43,153 bases of DNA from Akkermansiaceae bacterium UBA5689 (GTDB taxonomy: Bacteria > Verrucomicrobiota > Verrucomicrobiia > Verrucomicrobiales > Akkermansiaceae): the NCBI GenBank assembly GCA_002420305.1, contig DIHT01000130.1, positions 241-43,393 of the forward strand, in the 5' to 3' direction. A program made the translations under genes and the position numbers. This document shows positions 1 to 8,154 of this stretch, piece by piece (position 1 is the stretch's first letter; each line of letters opens with the position of its first letter). The notes below the pieces were generated by a model. It was not told where the DNA came from, did not search any database, and was given only the letters and a program-made list of their open reading frames with translations.

Positions 1-2096
1 GGGTTGATTGGCACGAAGGACGGCTGCACAACCGGATCAACCGGGAGGGAGGCCGCGTCAAGCGGATCACTCCCGAAGGCCAGCTCCTGACCATCTGCCA
101 GTCCGTCACCATCGGTGTCGGCGAGAGTAGGGTCAGTCCCGGCTTCGGTAATTTCCACGCCATCGTTGAGGCCATCGCCGTCCGTGTCTGAATTAGTGGG
201 GTCCGTTCCAGCAGTGGCTTCTGCACCATCAAGGAGTCCGTCACCGTCAGAGTCGTCGTTCGTCGGGTCGGTTCCCGCGGTGTATTCCGCAAGATCGGTT
301 GATCCGTCGTTGTCAAAGTCTCCTTCGCTGGAGAGCTGGGTGAGACCGTCTACCCCGTCCCAGAGGGTCTCCCATGCGTCGATAAGTCCGTCCTCATCGG
401 AGTCGTCAACATTGGTTCCAATCGGGTAGACTGTCGGGCTACCGTTCGCGGTATCACCGAGGGCTACAATGCCGTTGATTCCGGGACCACTGATGCCGAC
501 GTCATACCATTCGCCGCCTCCCTGCTCGCCAAACACGTTGTCGAACGGGAACATCCCGGGAGTGGTGATGGTGAAGGCCGTGACCTGGTTCTGCGGGCAG
601 CAGTTGTGCTGCGCGAGAACCTGTCCGTCCGGGGTGTCCATGATGAAGTAGTTGGTATCATCAGCGCCGAGGTGGATGTTGTAAGTGCCCGTCTCGAAGT
701 TGGACATATCGAGATACCCATTGAGTCTTACCGTAAAATTTTCACCACCCCCATCGAGGAAAGGGGTGTTGCGCTGGGAAATGGCATTACCACCAGCCCC
801 ATGACTGGCCCATGGAACAATCGCATCGAAGGAACGGAGCGGAGTTGGATTACCCGATAAGTGGGCATCGTAGTTTCCCTGAGCCTGATTGTTGAAGACC
901 ACACCCTGGGTGTAATGGTTCTCCTGGTAATTCAGGCCCGTCTGGGTCAGATCTGGCCCATAGCCACCGGGAGTAAATTCGTTGATTGGAATGAAGGATG
1001 GTTGCACGACCATCGACTCCGGCCTGCTGTCAGGATCATGCGGGTCGGTGTTTTGCGCGATCTCGACACCGTCAGAGACGTTGTCCCCATCGGTATCAGT
1101 ATTGAGAGGGTCCGTCCCGGTGTCGCTGACGCTGACGAAAGCTCCCGTGTCGGTTTCCACGCTATCAAGGAGGCCGTCTCCATCGGTATCGGGATTGAAC
1201 GGGTCGGTCCCGGCGACTTTTTCAGCGCCGTCATTGAGCCCGTCATCGTCTCCATCGGCTACCGTGGGATCAGTGCCATCAGCATACTCCTCGGCGTCGT
1301 TCACGCCGTCCTCGTCAAAGTCTCCCGGCCCAAGCTGGGTCAGGTCTCCGGGAAAGAACTGCTCTTCGTATCCGTCCGGGATACTGTCTCCATCGGCATC
1401 GATGTCTGGATCAAAGCTATCGAGGTAGGCCCCCCAGCTCTGGCCGTTGGCGTCGGTGTCAAATTCCGCAGGCGCGCCACTGCTGATGCCAAAGGCCCCG
1501 ACATAGCCAATACCGCCAAAATCTGCAGTGTTGGTGGAGAAATCGTTGTAGTAGCCGAAACCAATATCTGCTGCCGACTGCGCGCCTCCACCGTCCTCCA
1601 CCAGCCAGATATCGACATTGAACCAGCCTCCTCCACCTTCGGCAGAAAAGTCGAAGTTACCAAAGGTCCGGGTATTCCAGCTCACGTCATTGTGCTCAAG
1701 GGGAATGCCTGTGCTCTCTAAATTGCCTGATCCCGAAATCGGGGTGGCAACCACCTTAACCCGGTCATCAAAGTTCTCCGTGAACGAAAATACGCCATCT
1801 TCGTCGTAAAACTGGAAGATGAACGCCAGGTCGTAGTTATCGCCAAGCAGGTCGATTTCAGCGGTGCCGGGCTCCCGGTCCACATCCAGAGCCGAAATCA
1901 AACTTGAAGCAGGATCGTCCAGTTCTCCGAAGGGGGCTTCCTGGTCCACATTGGCAGGTAACACCCCAGTAAAGTCCGCGCCCGGCAGGTTGTCCGTGCG
2001 GCGGAAAAGGAGCGTCTCTGGATTATGCTGCGCCATGACATGCGGAGCCAGAATCAAGAAACAGAGAAGTAAAATGCAGGATCGGGAAAGTCTCAT
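1..2096 (-). CDS. Secreted thrombospondin type 3 / PA14-like repeat protein, 3'-truncated by the window edge
   Basis: An uninterrupted minus-strand frame runs from an ATG at 2096 to the left edge, giving about 698 codons. The protein begins MRLSRSCILLLCFLILAPHV and is probably cut after VMAQ, so it is exported. Residues about 20-220 form a beta-rich domain I do not recognise. Residues about 230-355 are thrombospondin type 3 calcium-binding repeats (DADGDSIPDG, DFDEDGVNDAEEYADGTDP, DTDGDGLLDSVE). Residues about 362-545 look like a PA14-type domain (LGADDTNYFIMDTPDG). Residues about 560-685 are more type 3 repeats. At the left edge the segment VVQPSFVPIN nearly repeats the start of the PA14-like unit (VVQPSFIPIN), so the unit of PA14 plus type 3 repeats is itself duplicated. 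In such proteins the repeats make a calcium-stiffened stalk. The binding partner is unknown and the C-terminus, with any sorting signal, is not visible. Confidence 0.85.
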   Translation of the reverse strand, partial: MRLSRSCILLLCFLILAPHVMAQHNPETLLFRRTDNLPGADFTGVLPANVDQEAPFGELDDPASSLISALDVDREPGTAEIDLLGDNYDLAFIFQFYDEDGVFSFTENFDDRVKVVATPISGSGNLESTGIPLEHNDVSWNTRTFGNFDFSAEGGGGWFNVDIWLVEDGGGAQSAADIGFGYYNDFSTNTADFGGIGYVGAFGISSGAPAEFDTDANGQSWGAYLDSFDPDIDADGDSIPDGYEEQFFPGDLTQLGPGDFDEDGVNDAEEYADGTDPTVADGDDDGLNDGAEKVAGTDPFNPDTDGDGLLDSVETDTGAFVSVSDTGTDPLNTDTDGDNVSDGVEIAQNTDPHDPDSRPESMVVQPSFIPINEFTPGGYGPDLTQTGLNYQENHYTQGVVFNNQAQGNYDAHLSGNPTPLRSFDAIVPWASHGAGGNAISQRNTPFLDGGGENFTVRLNGYLDMSNFETGTYNIHLGADDTNYFIMDTPDGQVLAQHNCCPQNQVTAFTITTPGMFPFDNVFGEQGGGEWYDVGISGPGINGIVALGDTANGSPTVYPIGTNVDDSDEDGLIDAWETLWDGVDGLTQLSSEGDFDNDGSTDLAEYTAGTDPTNDDSDGDGLLDGAEATAGTDPTNSDTDGDGLNDGVEITEAGTDPTLADTDGDGLADGQELAFGSDPLDAASLPVDPVVQPSFVPIN

Positions 2097-2444
2097 GGTA
2101 ATGGTGAAATATGGAGTGAAGGAGCAATAAGCCGCTTGGAATTGACCTTAGCTTGAGGATTTTAATTCATCACCCCCTCGAGAGTGATAACAAGAAAAAA
2201 TCTGGGGAAATCGGAAAGGCCAGAGAGTCTGACGCCGAGAAAGCCCCTCTGGTTACAGTAGTCTGTCCATCACTCGCGCATTGAGACAACCAACCCCCAT
2301 CTTTCCCCTGAGTTGGGCCAGAAACTCCTCATGATAAGAAGGACGGTAGGGCAACCCGCTCTTTATCAGTTAGTCATCCTGATTCATGAAATAAAATCCG
2401 GCATAGCCTCAGCGCTCTCGACAGTCTAGAACTTGGCCGAGCGC
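2097..2444. other. Intergenic region between divergent genes, probable promoters
   Basis: This 348-base gap separates two divergently read genes and must hold both promoters. I see no convincing gene in it. A 20-base imperfect palindrome with arms ATCAC/GTGAT around CTCGAG lies at 2169-2188, about 73 bases before the minus-strand start, and could be an operator. No clear -35/-10 pair or Shine-Dalgarno sequence stands out on either strand. Confidence 0.5.
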
Positions 2445-3428
2445 ATGAACCATCCGAAAATCGCTGTGACGATGGGTGATCCCGCCGGGGTCGGCCCGGA
2501 AATATGTCTCGAGCTTCTAGGGAACAAGAGAGTGTCGGAACATTGCGTCCCCATCGTGTTTGGTGATGCTGACGTTCTTTCCCGCTGTGCGGAGAAAACC
2601 GGGAAACTGAAACCTTATAAAGAGATCACGAGGGCGGAACTCAACATGGCGGACGCTCCCTCGGTCCTGAGCCTTGACGGAATCGATATCGACCAGCTGA
2701 CCCCCGGCAGCATTTCTGAATCCACTGGTCACGCTACCTATCGATATCTCGAAAGCGCGATTACTGCGTGCCGCCGGAGTGAGGTAGATGCCGTGACAAC
2801 CGCTCCAGCAAACAAAACGGCACTCCATCAGGCCGGAATTACACAGCCCGGCCAAACCGAAATCTTCGCCGAGCATACTGAGACGGAAACTTTCTGCATG
2901 ATGCTGACATCTGATGTTCTTACCTGCAGCTTCGTCACAGTCCATGTCGGCTATCACGAAGTAGCAGGAATGCTCACTACCGAGCGAATTCTCAAAGTCA
3001 TTGAACTAACCTACCGTTCGATGAAGCACCTCAGGAACAGAGAACCGCAACTGGCAGTCTGCGGACTCAATCCCCACGCTGGAGAAGGAGGGCTCTTTGG
3101 GAATCGCGAGGAAGAGCTCATCATTGCTCCTGCTATCGAGCGAGCTCGCGCCCTTGGAATGAGAATCGTAGGCCCCCTGCCTCCGGATACCGCCTTCCTC
3201 CCGGAACGTCGTGCAGTTACAGACGCTTTTATCTGCATGTATCACGATCAGGGCCATATTCCTCTCAAGGCCCTCGCCTTCGACCGAGCGGTTAACTGCA
3301 CCTTGGGATTGCCAATTATTCGCACCTCCGTCGACCACGGCACTGCTCTTGACATTGCCTGGCAGGGAAAGGCCGGAGCAGAAAGCTTGATCGAAGCTGT
3401 GATTCTTGCCGCCCGGATGAGATCCTGA
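2445..3428 (+). CDS. pdxA: PdxA-family 4-phosphohydroxy-threonine dehydrogenase (PdxA or PdxA2)
   Basis: This 327-aa cytosolic enzyme belongs to the PdxA family, which oxidises 4-phosphohydroxy-L-threonine with NAD in vitamin B6 synthesis. PdxA2 relatives oxidise 4-phospho-threonate or -erythronate in sugar-acid breakdown. Family marks are KIAVTMGDPAGVGPE at the N-terminus, LNPHAGEGG, MYHDQGH and LPIIRTSVDHGTALDIA. The three metal-binding histidines fall at residues 167, 211 and 267, almost the same positions as in the E. coli enzyme. I start at ATG 2445; an in-frame TTG at 2433 would add four residues. The wording around the third histidine (HDQGHIPLKAL) and the C-terminal DIAWQGKAGAESLIEA recall PdxA2 more than classical PdxA. 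No other B6 or sugar-acid gene is nearby to decide. The beta-propeller gene follows after 38 bases and is probably cotranscribed. Confidence 0.88.
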   Translation: MNHPKIAVTMGDPAGVGPEICLELLGNKRVSEHCVPIVFGDADVLSRCAEKTGKLKPYKEITRAELNMADAPSVLSLDGIDIDQLTPGSISESTGHATYRYLESAITACRRSEVDAVTTAPANKTALHQAGITQPGQTEIFAEHTETETFCMMLTSDVLTCSFVTVHVGYHEVAGMLTTERILKVIELTYRSMKHLRNREPQLAVCGLNPHAGEGGLFGNREEELIIAPAIERARALGMRIVGPLPPDTAFLPERRAVTDAFICMYHDQGHIPLKALAFDRAVNCTLGLPIIRTSVDHGTALDIAWQGKAGAESLIEAVILAARMRS

Positions 3429-3466
3429 ACTTGTTCCTCCAGAATCTCTTAATCTGTTCCCCTGCG

Positions 3467-4735
3467 ATGTTCACAAAGATACCAATAAGTTGTCCCCCCT
3501 CTAACTTCCGAATCCACCTCCTTACCTTCAGCCTGATTCTTGGAGGTTTCTCTCTTCCGGCATCTGCTAAAGACTGGCCACAATGGCGTGGCCCCGACCG
3601 CGATGGCCGCTCTCTGGAAACTGACCTTCTTAAGAAATGGCCGGAAGGCGGCCCCCCTCTGGCGTGGAAAGCCCGGACTGCCGGTGCCGGGTTTTCCAGT
3701 ATCTCCGTTTCAAAGGGTGTCATCTACACGCTGGGTGATCTGGCAGACGGGTGCCATGTGATCGCTCTTAAGGAAACGGACGGATCGCTGGTCTGGAAAT
3801 CTCGAACTGGAGAAGCCGGCGGGCATCGTGGCTATCCTGGCCCTCGGAGCACACCCACCGTGGATGGCGGACAGGTGTTCGCTCTCGACCAGCACTCCAA
3901 TCTGATCTGTCTTAACGCAGCTGACGGAGAAAAGGCTTGGACGGTTAACCTCCAAGAGGACTTTGATGGCAAGATGATGTCAGGATGGAGGTGGAGTGAA
4001 TCCCCTCTTGTTGATGGCGAATCCGTGATCTGCACTCCCGGCGGAGCCAAAGGCACCGTTCTGGCTCTCAGCCGCAAAACCGGGAAAAAACTTTGGCAGA
4101 CCAGTGAGTGGACGGATCCAACCGGCTATTCATCGGTTATCATCGCAACCATAAACGGAACACGCCAATATGTCCAACTCACGGGCAAGAGCTTGGCAGG
4201 AATTGATCCCAAGTCGGGCAAGGTTCTCTGGAGGGTCGAGCGCATCGGTAAGACCGCTGTGATTACCACTCCTGTTGTTCATCAAAATATTGTCTGGGTT
4301 ACCTCCTCTTATGGAGTCGGCTGCCACGCCTTCCAGATCGACAGGAAAGGAGACAAATGGTCTGCCAAGGAAATTCATTCGAGCCGAAAATTCGCCAACC
4401 ACCATGGCGGCGTCATCGAACTGGACGGGCACGTTTTTGGCTCAACTGGAGGGAGCTTTGCCTGCATGAATATCAGGAGCGGGGAACTCATCTACCGCGA
4501 GCGAAGCGCTGGAAAGGGAGCCACGACCTTTGCCGATGGACACTTCTATCTCCGAAGCGAAAACGGACCCGTAGCCCTGATTGAAGCTTCTTCGAAAGAA
4601 TTGAAGGAAATCAGCAGCTTCGAGCAACCCGAGCGAAGCGAGAAGAAATCGTGGGCTCACCCTGTGGTGGCCAATGGAAAATTGTACCTCCGCGATCAGG
4701 ACCTGCTCCTTTGTTATGATATCTCAGAAAAATAG
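3467..4735 (+). CDS. Secreted PQQ-like beta-propeller repeat protein
   Basis: The 422-aa product carries a signal peptide (hydrophobic stretch LLTFSLILGGFSLPASA) followed by DWPQWRGPDRDG, the standard opening of PQQ-like/BamB-type propellers in planctomycetes and verrucomicrobia. Blade-like repeats follow through the whole chain, each pairing a short beta strand with a GxxLW-type motif, for example ALKETDGSLVWKSRTGEAGG, ALSRKTGKKLWQTSEW and IDPKSGKVLWRVERIG. The fold is probably a seven- or eight-bladed periplasmic propeller used as a binding scaffold. Nothing shows that it binds PQQ or acts as a dehydrogenase. I chose ATG 3467 because it places the signal peptide correctly; an upstream in-frame TTG at 3431 would add twelve residues. 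It is probably the second gene of an operon with the PdxA-family gene and faces the EF-hand gene tail to tail 44 bases away. Confidence 0.85.
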   Translation: MFTKIPISCPPSNFRIHLLTFSLILGGFSLPASAKDWPQWRGPDRDGRSLETDLLKKWPEGGPPLAWKARTAGAGFSSISVSKGVIYTLGDLADGCHVIALKETDGSLVWKSRTGEAGGHRGYPGPRSTPTVDGGQVFALDQHSNLICLNAADGEKAWTVNLQEDFDGKMMSGWRWSESPLVDGESVICTPGGAKGTVLALSRKTGKKLWQTSEWTDPTGYSSVIIATINGTRQYVQLTGKSLAGIDPKSGKVLWRVERIGKTAVITTPVVHQNIVWVTSSYGVGCHAFQIDRKGDKWSAKEIHSSRKFANHHGGVIELDGHVFGSTGGSFACMNIRSGELIYRERSAGKGATTFADGHFYLRSENGPVALIEASSKELKEISSFEQPERSEKKSWAHPVVANGKLYLRDQDLLLCYDISEK

Positions 4736-4779
4736 ATGATGGCAGCAGCGCATGCACCCTTCCATCGCAAGCACGCAAT

Positions 4780-5982
4780 TCAGTCCGCTTTTCCGTCCTT
4801 GTTCTCATCCCGGATTCCCGAGTAGGGATTAGCGAGCACTGCCTGCCACGCGATTTTGCGAAACACTTTGTCGAGCTGCTCTCCCGGGAATCCCCCAGTC
4901 TCCACTTTCCCGCCAATCAACTCGGGAGATCGCCGGTAGAGAGACGCATAAAACACATAACCCTCCAGCCATTCAAATCCCGGCCCGAGGTGCCCGAGCT
5001 TATCCCGCCAGAGAGACTTCGCTTTGCCTCCCAGCGCACGGTGGAGACCTTCCACTCCAGGCAGCTCACCTCGCTGAAAATATTGAGATGCCAGCACCAT
5101 CGCCTCACAGGTCGGCATGATGACTACCCTTCCAGGATATTTCTCATTGAGAGGGGCGATCAGCTCTCCATAAGCCTGTCCCTGTAACTCACCAATCTGC
5201 TTGATCGTTTCTGGAACAAACCCCTTCTTTGTAGCCCCTTCGATTTTGTCCAAGTGCTCAATCTGAGGCCAGCCGTCGGAGAGGAAAAACTTCATGCCGG
5301 GGTTATACTTCAGGCAAAATTCAATCCAGCATGAGTAGTATTCCGGGCGGTCATTAAAATAAGGACCCCACATCATGGCTTCCCATTCCGCATTGGCGAT
5401 GGAGGCCAGAAGCTTTGGCTTCGCCTTTCCCTTAAACTGAAAGATGCCATTCTCCTGCTCCCACTTATAGCGGGTGCTACCCGTCATCCCCCCCCCGGTA
5501 TGCAGATGCATCGGCTGCTGAAATCCAGCAGCCCGGCAGATTTTAGGGAGAGTCTTATATCCGGGGCCCATAAAACTATGTCCTGTTCCGACAACCCTAA
5601 GCCCTCCATCTCTTGGTTTGGCGAAGGAAGTAACTGGATCCCTGCCGGAACCAAGAACCTTTGCGTAGGTCTCCTGGATGCGTTCCGGAGACTGGTAGCA
5701 CACTGCATGCTCGGGGAATTTCTCCTTCTCCCATCCTGGGTGCACCTTGAAAGAACGCGCTGCTCCCCGTTGCGCACCACCTCCACCGCTTGCCTTGTCT
5801 CGAAAAGCGAGGGCCTCCGCTACCGTCAGTATTCCATCCTTGTTTGCATCAGCCTGAGGGAAACGCTTCAGCAACTGAGCGAGTTGATCCTTGGCGGGAT
5901 TGGCACAGGCAACGCCGCCCGTGGCAATCAGGATGACCACAAAGGTCCAAGCCAGCCTACTGCATCTGATGTTGAGCTTCAT
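4780..5982 (-). CDS. Exported EF-hand protein with SGNH/GDSL-hydrolase-like motifs
   Basis: This 400-aa protein starts MKLNIRCSRLAWTFVV and has a signal peptide ending near GGVACA, possibly a lipoprotein-like Cys. A canonical EF-hand loop lies at residues 45-56 (D45, N47, D49, T53, E56). The main domain has GTGHSFMGPG with Ser136 in the place of the SGNH nucleophile. Later come DKLGHLGP (Asp327, His331) and LEGYVFYASLY, which resemble the D-x-x-H block and following helix of SGNH/GDSL esterases. The protein ends in DENKDGKAD, an EF-hand loop cut short before its final glutamate. A carbohydrate- or lipid-esterase role is inferred; the substrate is unknown. The frame is open back to 6132, but ATG 5982 gives the signal peptide at the N-terminus and leaves 170 bases to the divergent gene for promoters. 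Confidence 0.65.
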   Translation of the reverse strand: MKLNIRCSRLAWTFVVILIATGGVACANPAKDQLAQLLKRFPQADANKDGILTVAEALAFRDKASGGGGAQRGAARSFKVHPGWEKEKFPEHAVCYQSPERIQETYAKVLGSGRDPVTSFAKPRDGGLRVVGTGHSFMGPGYKTLPKICRAAGFQQPMHLHTGGGMTGSTRYKWEQENGIFQFKGKAKPKLLASIANAEWEAMMWGPYFNDRPEYYSCWIEFCLKYNPGMKFFLSDGWPQIEHLDKIEGATKKGFVPETIKQIGELQGQAYGELIAPLNEKYPGRVVIMPTCEAMVLASQYFQRGELPGVEGLHRALGGKAKSLWRDKLGHLGPGFEWLEGYVFYASLYRRSPELIGGKVETGGFPGEQLDKVFRKIAWQAVLANPYSGIRDENKDGKAD

Positions 5983-6152
5983 ATGGTCGCCATGCTCCAC
6001 CTCTCGCACCAGAGGTCCAATCAATTTCACAGAAAGAGGAGAGAGCTTCCAACGCGAACAGCGGGGAAACCCCGGTAAATCACCCCACAACGAGGAAGGC
6101 CCATATTTCGGGATGTTCAGCCGGACTTCCACGAGGCAATACTACGCGACAC

Positions 6153-7949
6153 ATGCGCTGCCTGCTCGTCTTTACCAGAATCCGGATGCCCGCCTTTTTT
6201 CTGGGAGCCATTTCTCTCTTTTTCGTTCCGCTACTCGCTCAGAACACGAACACCCCCACCTCTGAGGCATCCTCTGCGAACCAGCCCATCACGGGTCAGG
6301 GAGGCATGGTAGCCACTCAGGAAGCCCACGCCACTCGGGCTGCAATGGAAGTTCTCGCTGAGGGCGGCAATGCCATCGACGCCGCGGTCACTGCTGGCTT
6401 TGCTCTTGCCGTCACCCTCCCGCGAGCCGGCAACCTGGGGGGAGGAGGTTTCATGCTGATTCACCTCGCCGGAGAAAACCGGCAGATCGCTCTCGACTAC
6501 CGGGAGAAAGCCCCGTCGGCAGCTCACCGTGATATGTTTCTGACAAAGGACGGCACTCCTGATCCTAGAAGCTCTCGCTACACGCGGCTGGCATCGGGAG
6601 TTCCCGGTACTGTTTATGGCCTGGCGCACGCCCTTCGACACTACGGATCAATCTCAATCCGCAGGGCCCTCGCACCAGCAATCAAACTAGCCGCGGATGG
6701 ATTTGTCGTAGGGCAGGCCCTTCATGATTCGCTGAAATCCTGCGCAGATGATTTATACGCAGACAAGGAAGCCCGATCCATCTTCCTCAACGCCAACGGA
6801 AAGGCTTGGCCGGTGGGCAGCACCCTCGTCCAGAAGGATCTCGCTCGCAGCCTGCGCCTGCTGTCTGAACAAGGCCCTGCCGCATTTTACCTTGGGGACA
6901 TTGCGACCGCGATTGATCGTGATATGCGTGCTCATGGTGGACTAGTCAGCCGCAAGGATCTCGCTGACTACCGCGCCGTCGAAAGGATGCCGATCCAGGG
7001 GCACTACCGTGGGTGGAAGATCATGTCCATGCCTCCCCCCAGCTCAGGCGGCATTCACCTCATCCAGATGCTCAATATTATGGATCATTTTCCGATAGGG
7101 GAATATGGCTCAAACTCGGACAAGACCATTCATGTCATTACGGAGGCAATGAAAAGGGCCTACGCCGACCGTTCACGCTATCTTGGAGATCCTGACTTTT
7201 CCGAGATACCCGTATCTCAGCTCATCTCTAAGAACTACGGGCAGAAGCTAGCCAAGGGCATCATCCATGGACCCGCCACGCCCAGCAGCCAGATCGCACC
7301 GGGACTGGGACCTCTCCCCCCGCCCGAGAGCAATGAGACCACTCATTTTAGCGTCATCGACAAGGAGGGCAACGCCGTCTCCAACACCTACACACTCAAC
7401 TTTAGTTACGGATCACGGATCGTCATCCCCGGCACGGGAATTCTTCTCAACAACGAAATGGACGACTTCTCAGCAAAACCGGGAACCCCAAATGCCTATG
7501 GCCTCATCGGGGGGCGGCGTAATGCCATCGAACCGGGAAAGCGAATGCTCAGCTCAATGACTCCCACTATTCTGCTGGGTAAAGACGATACCGTTATCGC
7601 AACTGGAAGTCCCGGCGGAAGCCGGATCATCAACATCGTTCTACAGATCGTCAGCAACATCATCGATCATGGCATGAATGTCGCGGAGGCGACCCAGACA
7701 ACTCGTTTTCACCACCAATGGCTCCCCGATGAGCTGCTGGTTGAGACCGGCCTGGAAGCAAACACTAAGAACCTTCTCATCAAACGGGGGCACACCATTC
7801 GCCTCACCAGCCCCATTGGTTCTACTCAGACGGTCATGAAGAGGAAGGGGATCTTTCTCGGAGCCAGCGACCCCCGGATAGGCGGAGCACTCACCCTCGG
7901 ACTTACCGGCAACTCTTTCCCACAGGACAAGGGTCTCCCCCGGGACTAG
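6153..7949 (+). CDS. ggt: Gamma-glutamyltranspeptidase / glutathione hydrolase precursor
   Basis: This 598-aa exported enzyme cleaves the gamma-glutamyl bond of glutathione and related peptides and releases or transfers glutamate. It is made as one chain that cuts itself before a catalytic threonine to give large and small subunits. That threonine is Thr397, in ETTHFSVIDKEGNAVS. Other family features are the substrate-binding Arg in LDYREKAPS, NEMDDFSAKPGTPN, the Ser-Ser pair in GKRMLSSMTPT and the glycine loop GSPGGSRIIN. The N-terminus (MPAFFLGAISLFFVPLLAQ, from residue 12) is a signal peptide, so it acts outside the cytoplasm; translation could also begin at ATG 6186. Length is usual for the family. 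It is divergent from the EF-hand gene and appears to be a single-gene unit that supplies amino acids from extracellular peptides. Confidence 0.93.
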   Translation: MRCLLVFTRIRMPAFFLGAISLFFVPLLAQNTNTPTSEASSANQPITGQGGMVATQEAHATRAAMEVLAEGGNAIDAAVTAGFALAVTLPRAGNLGGGGFMLIHLAGENRQIALDYREKAPSAAHRDMFLTKDGTPDPRSSRYTRLASGVPGTVYGLAHALRHYGSISIRRALAPAIKLAADGFVVGQALHDSLKSCADDLYADKEARSIFLNANGKAWPVGSTLVQKDLARSLRLLSEQGPAAFYLGDIATAIDRDMRAHGGLVSRKDLADYRAVERMPIQGHYRGWKIMSMPPPSSGGIHLIQMLNIMDHFPIGEYGSNSDKTIHVITEAMKRAYADRSRYLGDPDFSEIPVSQLISKNYGQKLAKGIIHGPATPSSQIAPGLGPLPPPESNETTHFSVIDKEGNAVSNTYTLNFSYGSRIVIPGTGILLNNEMDDFSAKPGTPNAYGLIGGRRNAIEPGKRMLSSMTPTILLGKDDTVIATGSPGGSRIINIVLQIVSNIIDHGMNVAEATQTTRFHHQWLPDELLVETGLEANTKNLLIKRGHTIRLTSPIGSTQTVMKRKGIFLGASDPRIGGALTLGLTGNSFPQDKGLPRD

Positions 7950-8154
7950 CCATTCCAAAACCCGTCCGGGTTACTCCTGATCATCATGACAGTCCCCACG
8001 CGATCAATTGAAGCAGACCTGATATCCTGAGCCGCGAAGGTAAACACGTTCCAGCCTGCTTCTACGTTCACTTCCACACCCGCAGGGCAGCATTGGAAAA
8101 TAGACTCGCTCCCTACCATCCACGGGACCCACAATCCCCCGAGACCCGTTTATC

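Noticed and set aside
2280..2287. ATTGAGAC half-site upstream of the PdxA-family gene
   Set aside because: Matches half of the palindrome at 41512-41532 but has no second arm; an 8-base match is expected by chance.
7959..7972. AACCC-GTCC-GGGTT hairpin after the gamma-glutamyltranspeptidase stop
   Set aside because: Only five pairs and no T-run; too weak to call a terminator.
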